From the NCBI RefSeq assembly GCF_002214185.1, contig NZ_CP022161.1:3347767-3411766 (forward strand): 64,000 nt of DNA, in the 5' to 3' direction. The number at the start of each line of letters is the position of its first letter. The stretch's first letter is position 1. Below are positions 41,653 through 50,209 of this stretch, piece by piece. The stretch is from Streptomyces capitiformicae (GTDB lineage Bacteria; Actinomycetota; Actinomycetes; Streptomycetales; Streptomycetaceae). The notes beneath the pieces were generated by a model. The model was given only the letters and a program-made list of their open reading frames with translations, was not told the DNA's origin and ran no database searches. The position numbers and the translations under genes were made by a program.

Positions 41653-41852
41653 CGCGCACCCTTGACCTCAGCACTGCCGTGTGGCGCAAGTCGTCCTACA
41701 GCGAAGGTGGCGACAACGACTGCGTCGAGGTCGCCGACGGCCAGCCCGGCATAGTCCCCGTCCGGGACAGCAAAGTCCCGGACGGGCGCGCCCTGCTCGT
41801 CTCCGCCGCATCCTGGTCGGCCTTCGTCCGCAGCGTGAAGGCAGCCCCGTGA
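41649..41852 (+). CDS. DUF397 protein, copy 1
   Basis: 67 residues: TAVWRKSSYSEGGDNDCVEV then VPVRDSKVPDGRALLVSA and WSAFVRSVKAAP, the full DUF397 signature. ATG overlaps the XRE/DUF5753 stop (ATGA). DUF397 proteins are small partners, possibly antitoxin-like or developmental co-regulators, of DUF5753 XRE proteins in Streptomyces. Confidence 0.9.
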   Translation: MTRTLDLSTAVWRKSSYSEGGDNDCVEVADGQPGIVPVRDSKVPDGRALLVSAASWSAFVRSVKAAP

Positions 41853-42046
41853 CACCCGACCTCACCACCGCCGTGTGGCGCAAGTCGTCCTACAGCGACG
41901 GGGGAGCCAACAACTGCCTCGAAGTCGCCGACGGCTACATAGGCACCGTCCCCGTCCGGGACAGCAAGCGCCCGGACGCTCACCCCTTGCTCCTCTCCGC
42001 CGCATCCTGGTCGGCCTTCGTCCGCAGCGTGAAGGCAGCCCCGTGA
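41849..42046 (+). CDS. DUF397 protein, copy 2
   Basis: 65 residues, GTG start overlapping copy 1 stop (GTGA). WRKSSYSDGGANNCLEVADG then VPVRDSKRPDAHPLL. The last 45 bases are nearly identical to those of copy 1, showing recent duplication. Confidence 0.9.
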   Translation: MTPDLTTAVWRKSSYSDGGANNCLEVADGYIGTVPVRDSKRPDAHPLLLSAASWSAFVRSVKAAP

Positions 42047-42252
42047 CACCCGACCTCACCACCGCCGTGTGGCGCAAGTCGTCCTACCGCGACGGCGGCG
42101 GCACGAACTGCCTCGAAGTCGCCGACGGCCACCCGGGCATAGTCCCCGTCCGGGACAGCAAAGTCCCGGACGGGCGCCCTCTGCTCGTCTCCGCCGCGGC
42201 CTGGTCGGCGTTCGTGGGCGGCTACGCACCCGGAGCTGGTCAGGGGCGGTAG
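42043..42252 (+). CDS. DUF397 protein, copy 3
   Basis: 69 residues, GTG start overlapping copy 2 stop (GTGA). It keeps WRKSSYRDGGGTNCLEVADG and VPVRDSKVPDGRPLL but the C-terminus diverges (FVGGYAPGAGQGR), because the repeat unit ends and the frame runs 13 bases into the convergent deacetylase gene. Confidence 0.85.
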   Translation: MTPDLTTAVWRKSSYRDGGGTNCLEVADGHPGIVPVRDSKVPDGRPLLVSAAAWSAFVGGYAPGAGQGR

Positions 42253-42956
42253 GCCGCGCGGTTGTGGTAGGTGACCTTGCCGGTGGGGAGCTTGGTGGGG
42301 GCGAAGAGTTCGTCGACGGTCACGAAGTGGAAGCCGCGGGCTTTGAGGCCCTTGATGATGCCAGGTATCGCGTTGACCGTCGTCTTGTGGATGTCGTGCA
42401 TGAGGACGATGTCGCCGGGCCGGGTCGTCTCATTCACGGTCTTGACGAGCCGGGCGGTGTCGCGGTGCTTCCAGTCGAGGGTGTCGACGCTCCAGTGCAC
42501 CAGCGGTCGCGCGGCAATCCTGCGGACGGTCGCGTTGTGGGCGCCGTACGGAGCGCGGACGGTGGTCGGCTTCTTGCCGGTCGCCTTCTTGATGGCCGCG
42601 TCCGCGCGGGAGAACTGCGACGTGATCTGCGCGGCGCTGAGCTTGGTCAGGTTGGCGTGGTCCCAGCTGTGGTTGCCTATCTGGTGGCCGGCGTTCGCCG
42701 CGGCGCGGACGATCGACGGGTTGTTCTGGGCGTTCTTGCCGACGACGTAGAAGGTCGATCTGGCCTTCCCGTCGTTCAGGAAGCGCAGCAACCGCTGCGT
42801 GTCGGCGACCGGGCCGTCGTCGAAGGTGAGCGCGACGCACTTCACCTTGCGGCAGTCGACGGCCGCGGGTGCGGCGGAGGCGGTTGTGGCGGTGCCGGCG
42901 AGCGTGGTGCCGCACAGGGCGGCGGTGAGGGCTGAGATGACGAGGCGTCGCTGCAT
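42240..42956 (-). CDS. Secreted polysaccharide deacetylase (NodB/CE4)
   Basis: 238 residues. Signal peptide LVISALTAALCGTTLAGTAT then ASA. All CE4 motifs are present: TFDDGP, HSWDHANL (H-S-x-x-H type metal site), RAPYGAHN, VDTLDWKH and IVLMHDIH. It removes N-acetyl groups from peptidoglycan, chitin or similar polymer outside the cell. GAAGAGGATC precedes ATG 42956. Confidence 0.93.
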   Translation of the reverse strand: MQRRLVISALTAALCGTTLAGTATTASAAPAAVDCRKVKCVALTFDDGPVADTQRLLRFLNDGKARSTFYVVGKNAQNNPSIVRAAANAGHQIGNHSWDHANLTKLSAAQITSQFSRADAAIKKATGKKPTTVRAPYGAHNATVRRIAARPLVHWSVDTLDWKHRDTARLVKTVNETTRPGDIVLMHDIHKTTVNAIPGIIKGLKARGFHFVTVDELFAPTKLPTGKVTYHNRAAYRP

Positions 42957-43181
42957 CGGATCCTCTTCCAGGGACGGTGGGCCCGGTGGGCTTTCCCTGG
43001 TAGACCAATGCGAAGGGCACTTGGATGCCGGTGTATTCAAGCCCTTTGAGCCCCTTGAACGTCGTGCCGTACGCGACGAGTTGGGTTGCCGATCGGTCCC
43101 AGCCGTGTGCGTGCGCGCGCAGGGCCGCCTCGACTGTGAGCGCTACGGACCTGCTGCAACTCCTCGACGGCGGAGTCCACG
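42957..43181 (-). other. Spacer with a possible protein fragment
   Basis: The minus strand reads VEAALRAHAHGWDRSATQLV then AYGTTFKGLKGLEYTGIQVP and FALVYQG, which looks protein-like but has no start and no clear stop before the deacetylase. Family not recognised; probably a remnant. Confidence 0.3.
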
Positions 43182-43796
43182 CTATGCGCGGCGGCGCCTG
43201 GAGCCGATGGCGTAGGCGAGAGCGAATGCGGTGGCGGCGGCGAGTACGAGGCCGAGAGGGGAGGACCAGTCGACTCCGCCGCTCGCCTCGTCGTTCCACC
43301 AGGCCTTGGCCGGGAAGAACGGCTCGTACGTCAGCAAGTCCCAGGCGGCGGTGGGGGTTTCCTCGTAGGCGAAGATGAGCGGCAGGGAGTTGGTGTAGCC
43401 GAAGAAGGCGCCGAGCGCGGCGATGACGGCCCCGCCGATCCGCGCTCCATTGCTGCGGCCCCCCACCAGGCCGACCAGAGAGCCGACTGCCGCTCCGTTG
43501 AGCAGTGCGTGGCCCAAGTAGAGGGTGGTGGACGTGGTGAACGTCTGATCCTTGTAAGTGGCCACGTTGAGGCCCGAGTAGAGCAGCGCGACGAGGAACG
43601 AGACGAGGAGCCCCAGGAACACCGCGCCGACCGGATGACCGCCGGCGTTCGGCCGCGGCGGTGCGAAGGGCTGCGGCTGGAACGGCGGCGCCTGGTGCGC
43701 CGGGGGCTGACCGTACGCGTTGTTGTACGGGCCGTTGTACGGCGCGTTGTAGGGGTTCTGGTGGGGCTGCGCGGGCGGCGGTGGCGGCTGGTTCAT
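43182..43796 (-). CDS. Membrane protein with Pro/Asn/Tyr-rich N-terminus
   Basis: 204 residues. The first 50 are disordered repeats of NPYNAPYNGPYNN and PPF/QPQPF. Four membrane segments follow (GAVFLGLLVSFLVALLYSGL, GHALLNGAAVGSLVGLVGG, IGGAVIAALGAFFGYTNSL, GLVLAAATAFALAYAIG). No known family; common design among Streptomyces envelope proteins. Confidence 0.7.
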   Translation of the reverse strand: MNQPPPPPAQPHQNPYNAPYNGPYNNAYGQPPAHQAPPFQPQPFAPPRPNAGGHPVGAVFLGLLVSFLVALLYSGLNVATYKDQTFTTSTTLYLGHALLNGAAVGSLVGLVGGRSNGARIGGAVIAALGAFFGYTNSLPLIFAYEETPTAAWDLLTYEPFFPAKAWWNDEASGGVDWSSPLGLVLAAATAFALAYAIGSRRRRA

Positions 43797-43899
43797 TCTG
43801 GGTCCCCCGGTGTGTATGGGCAGGATCAGCAAGCTATCAGCGAGGTCGGCAGGAGGCCGTCGGAGCCGGGGAGGGCCGTGTGAAGGACCCGGCGCCGCT

Positions 43900-45891
43900 T
43901 CAGGGTGATCCGCGCCGGGCCTTGATCGCCCGCGCCGTGTCGGGGTCCTCCGAGTCGCCCAGGCTGTGCAGGAGTTCGCGCATGGCGGCGAGTGCCGAGC
44001 GGGCCCCGGCGGCGACCTCCTCCAGCCGCCCCTGCCGGGCCTCTTCGATCAGTGCCTCCGTTCGGTGCAGGACGGTGTCGTGCAACTTCGCGGCCAGGCG
44101 GTGGCGTTCGGCGTCCGCGGCCCGTTCCGCGTGCCACAGCGTGCCGGCCAGCGCGTAGTCGTCCCGAGCAAGGGTGCGCAGCCGTCGGTGCCGTACGGCA
44201 AGCCCGGCAGCCCACAGGGCGGCGAACACGGCGGCGAGTGCCACGGCCAGCAGCACGGACATCACCACGGCGGCGAACCAGATCGAGGCCTCGCCCTGCA
44301 GCTCACCGTCTGCGGCCGCCGTCGCGACCAGGGTTCCGGCGAGCGAGACCGCCGCCGCGCCCCACGCGGGCCACGTGCGGGCGGCTCCCTGGCCGTAGAC
44401 CGCCACCGCGTACACCGCGAGCAGTTCCGCGAGTGCCCCGCCGGCGAAGAACTCCGACACCCGCGACGGCAGCGCGGCCCCGGCGACCGCCGCCGGCCAC
44501 AGCCACGACGTGGCCAGCACACCGAGGAGCGCAGCCCACGGGGCACGCCGCCGCCACAGCAGCGGCACCGCGTGAACGGTCAGCAGCACGGCCACGACCA
44601 GCAGCGCGGGCACCGCGGCACGCACGCTCGCGCCCGTCCACTCCTCCACAGTGACCAGGGCGAACACCAGCGGAAGGACCGTCGCGGCGAACACCAGCGC
44701 GGGGTCGGCCAGCCGCTGCTCCCGCAGGACGTCGCTCCGGGCCGCGCCCTCGGCAGGACCCCACGGCCCCGTGATGTCGGGCAGCGTGGCCCGGACCCGC
44801 CAGCCGCCGCCGGGGGCAGGGCCGGCCGTCAGTTCCCCGCCGACGGCCGCCGCCCGCTCCTTCATCCCCGCGACACCGCGCCCCGAGCCGAGGCCGCCGG
44901 CGCCGCCTGGTGCCGAGCCGCGCGGGGCGGCGTTGTCGACGGTCAGTTCCAGGACGCCGTCCCCGCGCCGGACGCTCACGCGCGCGGCGGAGCCCGGGGC
45001 GTAGCGCAGCACGTTCGTCAGGGCCTCGCGGACGATCCCGTGGACCGCCTCGGCCGCCGGACCGGCCAGGTCCTCGGGCAGCTCGGCTTCGATCGGACGC
45101 CCCAACCGGCCGAATCCGGCGATCAGTTCCTCGATGCGCGCGGTCATCGGACGGGGATCCGGACGGTCGGCGTCGCGCAGCAGACCGACGAGCCGCCGCA
45201 GCGACGTCAGGGTGTCGGTACCGGCGCGCTCGCTGAACGACAGCGCCTCGGCCGCCAACTCGGGCCTGCTGTCACCGAGTCTGAGCGCGGCGTCGGCCGT
45301 GACGACGACGGACGTCAGATGGTGGGCGCTCACGTCGTGCAGTTCACGGGCCAGGCGCTGCCGTTCGGTGTCGCCCGCCCGCCGTCGGGTCTCCTCCGCG
45401 CCGGCCAGCCGACGGGCCGCGAGCGACCGCCCCTTGAGCCACTGCCGTCGGGCCTCGCCGAGTCCCGCGCAGACGACGTACACGAGCGCGCCGAGCGCCC
45501 ACTGCGCGGCGAGTTCGGGCCGCATCCCGACCTGGACGAGGGACAGCAGCCACTCGACGCCCACGGCCGCGGCGACCGCGCGTACGGTCACGCGCACGGG
45601 CCGGCGGACCGCGACCGAGTACAGCGCGACCAGCGTCCCCAACCCGAAGTAGCCGTCCTCCCAGGCCAGTTGACCCAGCAGGAGAGCGCCGAGGGACCAG
45701 GCCAGGGCCCGGCCCGGCGTCCGCCGCCGACGGCCCAGCGCGGCCGTCTCGACGACCACCGCGCCCAGGACCGCGACGACTGCCGCCGCCCCGGGCACCT
45801 CCTCGCCGACCAGGCCGGCTCCCGGCCACAGCCAGGCGATCTGTCCCGCCGCGAACAGGGCGGGGAGCAGCCAGTTGCGTATCGTCTCCAT
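43900..45891 (-). CDS. NarL/DesK-type sensor kinase with duplicated membrane and dimerisation halves
   Basis: 663 residues, about 260 more than a normal HisKA_3 kinase. Half one: four to five membrane helices, HisKA_3 with LARELHDVSAHHLTSVVV, and a HATPase_c with VREALTNVLRYAPGSAA and GRGVAGMKERAAAVGGEL. Half two: a second membrane array (PALLVVAVLLTVHAVPLLW, FAAVVMSVLLAVALAAVFAA) followed by a second helix resembling the dimerisation helix, HRLAAKLHDTVLHRTEALIE, with no ATPase domain. The second LHD may be another phosphoacceptor or a relic. No response regulator is adjacent. ATG 45891 is chosen as the first Met before the membrane region. Confidence 0.88.
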   Translation of the reverse strand: METIRNWLLPALFAAGQIAWLWPGAGLVGEEVPGAAAVVAVLGAVVVETAALGRRRRTPGRALAWSLGALLLGQLAWEDGYFGLGTLVALYSVAVRRPVRVTVRAVAAAVGVEWLLSLVQVGMRPELAAQWALGALVYVVCAGLGEARRQWLKGRSLAARRLAGAEETRRRAGDTERQRLARELHDVSAHHLTSVVVTADAALRLGDSRPELAAEALSFSERAGTDTLTSLRRLVGLLRDADRPDPRPMTARIEELIAGFGRLGRPIEAELPEDLAGPAAEAVHGIVREALTNVLRYAPGSAARVSVRRGDGVLELTVDNAAPRGSAPGGAGGLGSGRGVAGMKERAAAVGGELTAGPAPGGGWRVRATLPDITGPWGPAEGAARSDVLREQRLADPALVFAATVLPLVFALVTVEEWTGASVRAAVPALLVVAVLLTVHAVPLLWRRRAPWAALLGVLATSWLWPAAVAGAALPSRVSEFFAGGALAELLAVYAVAVYGQGAARTWPAWGAAAVSLAGTLVATAAADGELQGEASIWFAAVVMSVLLAVALAAVFAALWAAGLAVRHRRLRTLARDDYALAGTLWHAERAADAERHRLAAKLHDTVLHRTEALIEEARQGRLEEVAAGARSALAAMRELLHSLGDSEDPDTARAIKARRGSP

Positions 45892-46011
45892 GTCGGCACG
45901 AGGGTAAGGCGATCTCGGCCCCACAGGGCGCGCTCTCTACCTTCCGATGGAGACGCCGTTCGTGCCCGCGGCCGATGTCGGGGGCACGGGCCCGCGGGGA
46001 GGCTTGCCACC

Positions 46012-47088
46012 ATGACGCATCCGCTCGCCGCCCCGACGTATCCACCCGCCGCCCCGACGCCTCCGCCCCTCCCCGAACCGCTCGCCTACCACCGTATGGC
46101 CCGTGTCTCGGCACGTCACCGATGGTGGCGGCCCCTGCTGGGCACCCTGTTCGTGGTCGTGGCGTACGTGCTCGCGTTCGGAGTGGTCGACGTCCTCTCC
46201 TACGCCTGGGGAACCGCAAGGGACTACCCCGAAGCCCCCGACGGGACCATCGAGTTCGGCCCTGTCTCGGGTACGGCCCTCGACCTGCTGATGATCGCCG
46301 TCGCGATACCCGTCGTCCTGCTCGCGGTGCGCTGGATCGGCCGCCGCCCGGCCGGCACGGTCTCATCCGTGACCGGCGGGCTGCGGTGGTCCTGGCTCGG
46401 GCTGTGCGTGGTGGCGGCCGTGCCGATCCTCGCCGTGTCCACCGGGGTCATGTTCCTGCTGCCCATGGAGGGTGCCCCGCCGGCGCGGTGGGCGGGCTGG
46501 GAGGTCTTCGGCCCGGCGCTCGCCATGCTGGTCGTCCTGGTACCGCTGCAGTCGGCGGCCGAAGAGTACCTCTTCCGCGGCTGGCTCACGCAGGCGGTCG
46601 GCGCCTTCCTGCGCTCGCCCTGGTGGGCGCTCGTACCCCAGGCCGCACTGTTCGCCGCCGGCCACGGCTGGGGGACCCCGTGGGGCTTCGCCGACCTGGC
46701 CGTGTACGGAGTGGTCGCGGGCTGGCTGACCGTGCGCACGGGTGGGCTGGAGGCGGCCATCGGACTGCACGCCGTGAACAACCTCCTGGCCTTCGGCACC
46801 TCGGCCGCCGTCGTCGACGGCCTCAAGAACGACGCCACCGCCGCGGACGCGCCCTGGCAGTACGTGGCCGTCGACCTGGCCGGCATCGCCCTGTACGCGG
46901 CGGCCGTCCTGTGGCTGGCCCGTCGCCGCACACCGACCCGCACCGTCCCCGCGCCGCCGCCGCTCCCGGAACAGCCGCCCTTCCCGGGCCCGTACGCCCT
47001 GGGGTCCTTCCCGGGCCCGTACGCCCAGTCGCCCTTCCCGGGCGCGTACCCCCGGCCGCCGCACGACGGGCTCCCACCCCGGTCGTAG
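46012..47088 (+). CDS. CPBP-family intramembrane metalloprotease
   Basis: 358 residues. N-terminal Pro-rich tail, about eight membrane segments, and the CPBP (Abi/CAAX protease) motifs SAAEEYLFRGW (EExxxR), AAGHGWGTPWG and LHAVNN with metal-binding Glu/His. The C-terminus repeats FPGPYA units (PFPGPYALGSFPGPYAQ). Members cleave prenylated or membrane-bound peptides and often guard against bacteriocins. Divergent from the double-core sensor kinase by 120 bases. Confidence 0.9.
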   Translation: MTHPLAAPTYPPAAPTPPPLPEPLAYHRMARVSARHRWWRPLLGTLFVVVAYVLAFGVVDVLSYAWGTARDYPEAPDGTIEFGPVSGTALDLLMIAVAIPVVLLAVRWIGRRPAGTVSSVTGGLRWSWLGLCVVAAVPILAVSTGVMFLLPMEGAPPARWAGWEVFGPALAMLVVLVPLQSAAEEYLFRGWLTQAVGAFLRSPWWALVPQAALFAAGHGWGTPWGFADLAVYGVVAGWLTVRTGGLEAAIGLHAVNNLLAFGTSAAVVDGLKNDATAADAPWQYVAVDLAGIALYAAAVLWLARRRTPTRTVPAPPPLPEQPPFPGPYALGSFPGPYAQSPFPGAYPRPPHDGLPPRS

Positions 47089-47174
47089 GCGGCCCTCTAC
47101 CTCTGGTTACAGACGGGCGTGCGGAAGAATCTTCCCCAGAGCGGAACCCAGCCCTCAGCCCGTCTTTCAGATCG

Positions 47175-48068
47175 TCAGGCGGCGAGTGCGGTGCGCAGGG
47201 TGTCGGCCATCAGCTCGATGGCCTCCTTGCCGGCGGGCACCGGGCCGGTGTGGGTGAAGTAGTGGTCGACACCCTCGAAGACGCGGTGGGTGACCGGGAC
47301 GCCCGCGGCGTCCAGGGCCTTGGCGTAGGCGTCGCCCTCGTCGCGCAGACGGTCGTGCTCGGCGGTGATGACCAGGGCGGGCGGGAGACCGGCGAGGTCG
47401 TCGGCCAGTGCGGGCGAGACGAGGGGGTGGGCCCGGTCGGCCGCGTCCGGGACGTACGCGGCGGTGAAGATCCGCATGAGGTGGGGGTTGAGCAGCGGCT
47501 TGGCGATGGAGGACTGCTTGGTGGACGGGTCGGCGAGCTGGTCGAGCGGTGCGGAGTCGATGATCTGGAGCCGGGGTGTGAAGGTGCCGCGCTCCCGGGC
47601 GGTGCGACAGACCGTGGCGGTGAGGTTGGCTCCGGCGCTGTGCCCGCCCACGGCGAGCCGCGAGCCGTCCCAGCCATGGGGCTCGCCGTTCTCGGCGATC
47701 CACTCGGTGACGTCGTACGCCTGGGTGACGGCTGTCGGGTACGGCCGCTGCGGGGCGACGGCGTAGTCCACGTTGATCACGACGCAGCCGGCTGTGGCGG
47801 CGATGTAGCGGCAGATGTGGTCGTCCTGCTCGGGGCGGCCGACGATGAAGCCGCCGCCGTGGAAGTTGACGTACACCGGGGCGGGCGTACCGGTGTCGGC
47901 CGGGGGGCGGTAGACGGTGCATTCCACCGGTCCCGCACCGGTCTCCACCCGCAGGGATTCCGTGCGCTTCGGGATGTCGGTGAAGCGCAGCTCCTCGTGT
48001 ACGCGGGTCATCATGCCGCTGAGCAGCAGCTGGACACCTCTGGCCTGGATTCGGGAACTGAACGGCAT
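47175..48068 (-). CDS. HSL-family alpha/beta hydrolase (esterase)
   Basis: 297 residues. Oxyanion motif VNFHGGGFIVG, nucleophile elbow VGGHSAGANLT, acid in TAEHDRLRDEGDAY and the final His in GVDHYFTHTG, as in hormone-sensitive-lipase-like esterases. ATG 48068 is chosen; GTG 48080 is possible. A perfect palindrome lies 26 bases upstream, so expression is probably controlled by a MarR/TetR-like repressor that is not encoded here. Confidence 0.92.
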   Translation of the reverse strand: MPFSSRIQARGVQLLLSGMMTRVHEELRFTDIPKRTESLRVETGAGPVECTVYRPPADTGTPAPVYVNFHGGGFIVGRPEQDDHICRYIAATAGCVVINVDYAVAPQRPYPTAVTQAYDVTEWIAENGEPHGWDGSRLAVGGHSAGANLTATVCRTARERGTFTPRLQIIDSAPLDQLADPSTKQSSIAKPLLNPHLMRIFTAAYVPDAADRAHPLVSPALADDLAGLPPALVITAEHDRLRDEGDAYAKALDAAGVPVTHRVFEGVDHYFTHTGPVPAGKEAIELMADTLRTALAA

Positions 48069-48093
48069 GGTCCGACCCACCTATCACTCCAAC

Positions 48094-48109
48094 ACTTCAA
48101 CATTGAAGT
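48094..48109. promoter_or_regulatory. Orphan palindromic operator before the esterase gene
   Basis: ACTTCAACATTGAAGT has perfect 7-base arms around CA and lies 26 bases upstream of the esterase start. It is AT-rich and typical of MarR/HxlR/TetR operators. No regulator gene adjoins it. Confidence 0.6.
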
Positions 48110-48258
48110 ATCAGGATTCCTGTCAATGGCTTCCCGATGATGACCTTTCGACCCGCGTTGCGCAATGGGATGACACCGATGCCCCGGCCCGGCTTGGCAC
48201 CAAGCGACGCGGTGGTCTTCGACGCGGTCGCCCGCCGCGCGGCGGAGCCCTGCGGCCG

Positions 48259-48337
48259 GGCTTGAACGGTCCAGCCGGGCTTGAACGGTCCAGCCGGGCT
48301 TGAACGGTCCAGCCGGGCTTGAACGGTCCAGCCGGGG
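48259..48337. repeat. Tandem 19-bp repeat
   Basis: Four units of cttgaacggtccagccggg in an otherwise gene-free 300-base stretch between the esterase and the DNA glycosylase genes. No coding sense on either strand. Confidence 0.85.
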
Positions 48338-48375
48338 GCAGCGAGGGCGACCGGGGTACGAAAGCCGGCCCCCGG

Positions 48376-49164
48376 TCAGGAGTCGTCCGGCTGGCAGTGC
48401 GGGCACCAGACCGTGCTGCGGCTCGCCATGCGGGAGCGGCGCAGTGTGTTGCCGCAGCGGGGGCAGGTCGGGCTGGGGTCGTCGCGGTGGCCGGTGAGCC
48501 AGGAGTCGCGCGGCGGGACGCAACCGGCGGTGACTGCGGAGCGAAGGGTGCGGCGCATGTGGGTGTACAGGCGGCGGCGCTCGGCCTCGGTGAGATCGCT
48601 CGCCCTGCCGGTGGGGCGCAGCCGGGCGCGCCACAGGATCTCGTCGGCGAGCAGGTTGCCGAGCCCGGCCAGGACGGACTGGTCGGTGAGGACGGTCTTG
48701 ACGCGGCCGCGACGGGCGGAGAGCGCGGCCTCGAACTCGTCGCGGTCCACGGCCAGCGCGTCGGGGCCCTGCCCGTCCAGCAGCCGCTCCAGGCCGGCGT
48801 CGTCGGCCAGCCACAGCCCTTGCAGCTTGCGCTGGTCGCGGTAGCGCAGCTGCCGGTCGTCACCGACGGTGAACAGAACACGGTCGTGGGCCTCGGGCGC
48901 CTCGTCGGGGCTGCCGCAGACCAGCTCCCCGGTCATACCGAAGTGCAGCACGAGCGTGGGCCCGTCGCCGATGCGCGCGAGCAGCCACTTCCCGTGCCGC
49001 TCCGGCTCGCCGAACCGCCGCCCTTCCAGCGCCTCGCGCAGCCGCCGCGCGCTCACCCCGTGCAGCACGCCCGCGTCCCGCACCTCGACGCGCCGGATCA
49101 CCCTGCCCTTCGCACAGGACTCCAGCACTTTCCGGAATGCCTCGACGTCCGGCAGCTCAGGCAT
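48376..49164 (-). CDS. Fpg/Nei-family DNA glycosylase
   Basis: 262 residues. The N-terminus MPELPDVEAFRK gives the catalytic Pro and Glu after Met removal. Lys in HGKWLL, the H2TH helices (VLTDQSVLAGLGNLLADEIL) and the zinc finger CPRCGNTLRRS...CPHC complete the family. It excises oxidised bases and nicks the strand. PDVE in place of PEVE marks a Nei-like or actinobacterial Fpg2 subgroup. Start ATG 49164. Confidence 0.95.
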   Translation of the reverse strand: MPELPDVEAFRKVLESCAKGRVIRRVEVRDAGVLHGVSARRLREALEGRRFGEPERHGKWLLARIGDGPTLVLHFGMTGELVCGSPDEAPEAHDRVLFTVGDDRQLRYRDQRKLQGLWLADDAGLERLLDGQGPDALAVDRDEFEAALSARRGRVKTVLTDQSVLAGLGNLLADEILWRARLRPTGRASDLTEAERRRLYTHMRRTLRSAVTAGCVPPRDSWLTGHRDDPSPTCPRCGNTLRRSRMASRSTVWCPHCQPDDS

Positions 49165-49277
49165 CGGGCACTGCCTCCCTCGACCGACCGAAGATCCACG
49201 ACGAGCGAGCCGCGGCCCCTCAGGCCATTGTCATCCCGGAGCACCTGCCCCGCCCGGGGCCCATTTCCTGCGGCGGC

Positions 49278-49486
49278 GGGGGGTGTGGTGAAAGTCCTGT
49301 GCGGTGCCCGCGCCCGCCGCGGCAGCGGCTGGTGTCACAGCCGGTGCGTGCCCTCGGCGTGCCGGACGAAGGTCCTCCATGGGGGTCCCCCCCCCGCTCG
49401 AGCGAAGCCGAGAGTGGGGGAGAAGCCGAGAGTGGGGGAGCGTGCCGGGCGCCGTGGGTGCTGTGCGGGACTTTCACCACACCCCC
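49278..49486. mobile_element. Short terminal-inverted-repeat (MITE-like) element, copy 3
   Basis: Left end GGGGTGTGGTGAAAGTCCTG and right end, read in reverse, GGGGTGTGGTGAAAGTCCCG are matching terminal repeats of about 30 bases (continuing TGCGGTGCCCGCGCCCG versus CACAGCACCCACGGCG). Total length 209 bases, no gene inside. The centre holds a common Streptomyces intergenic repeat (agcgaagccgagagtggggg) partly duplicated. It ends four bases past the stop codon of the DinB-like gene. Two other copies lie at 13437 and 19505. Confidence 0.75.
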
Positions 49487-49489
49487 TAC

Positions 49490-50209
49490 CTACCCGCCGG
49501 TGGTGGAGCGGGCCGTCCACAGGTCGCGGAGCAGTGCGATCTCGGCCATGTGGTGGATGAACTCGAGGTTGGTCCCCCACAGCACGGAGATGAACGGGTC
49601 GTCGGGGGCGGAGCCGTACGGGTACTGCGAGAAACCGACCGTGTCGAGCTGCTCCTGCGTGACCGTGGCGACGCTGTCGCGCCAGCGGTCGACCGTCTCC
49701 CAGAACCGTTCGACCGCCAGGGCGGCGGAGGGGGTGAAGTCGACCATGAGCTTCGGGTCCTGCCGCCGAGGTCCGAAGGTCCACTCCCACTCGCCCGCGA
49801 ACTCGTAGTGCAGGTGCCCCAGCCGCCACGCGATGGTCGTGATCGGTGTCCGGTCGGGCTCCGGCTCACCGGTGTGGGCGAGGATCTGCTCGACCCGCTC
49901 GACGCTCACGCTCCAGTCCTCGGCGATCTTGTCGACGGTCATGCCGCCGGCGGCCTGCCGGGCGACCTCGGCGTACTCGCTGGCGGGGATGTCCGGGGCG
50001 CCCAGGTCGAGCACCCACTCGCCCGGCCCGAACGCCCTGGGCGTCGTCGCCTCGGTTCTGCGCCGGATCGACCAGCAGTCGGGCGCCGGCTCCCACAGGA
50101 ACTCCTCGTCGCCGAGCCCCGTCAGCCGTACCTGGGCCATCTCCCTGGCCATGTCGAACTGGTCGAGCAACAAGCCCAAACGGTCCGTCCGTACGCCGTT
50201 GATCTCCAT
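49490..50209 (-). CDS. DinB-like/mycothiol-dependent-fold protein
   Basis: 239 residues. The four-helix DinB fold is suggested by LLLDQFDMAREMAQVRLTGL, EFLWEPAPDCWSIRRR, TTIAWRLGHLHYEFAGEWEW and LWGTNLEFIHHMAEIALLRDL, with three His in metal-binding positions. Members include mycothiol-dependent isomerases and bacillithiol transferases; the substrate here is unknown. The gene ends right at the MITE-like element. Confidence 0.85.
   Translation of the reverse strand: MEINGVRTDRLGLLLDQFDMAREMAQVRLTGLGDEEFLWEPAPDCWSIRRRTEATTPRAFGPGEWVLDLGAPDIPASEYAEVARQAAGGMTVDKIAEDWSVSVERVEQILAHTGEPEPDRTPITTIAWRLGHLHYEFAGEWEWTFGPRRQDPKLMVDFTPSAALAVERFWETVDRWRDSVATVTQEQLDTVGFSQYPYGSAPDDPFISVLWGTNLEFIHHMAEIALLRDLWTARSTTGG

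Noticed and set aside
43966..46011. Plus-strand frame leading into the CPBP protease gene
   Set aside because: Antisense to the sensor kinase, whose HisKA and ATPase motifs are clear; the protease starts at ATG 46012 with a ribosome site.
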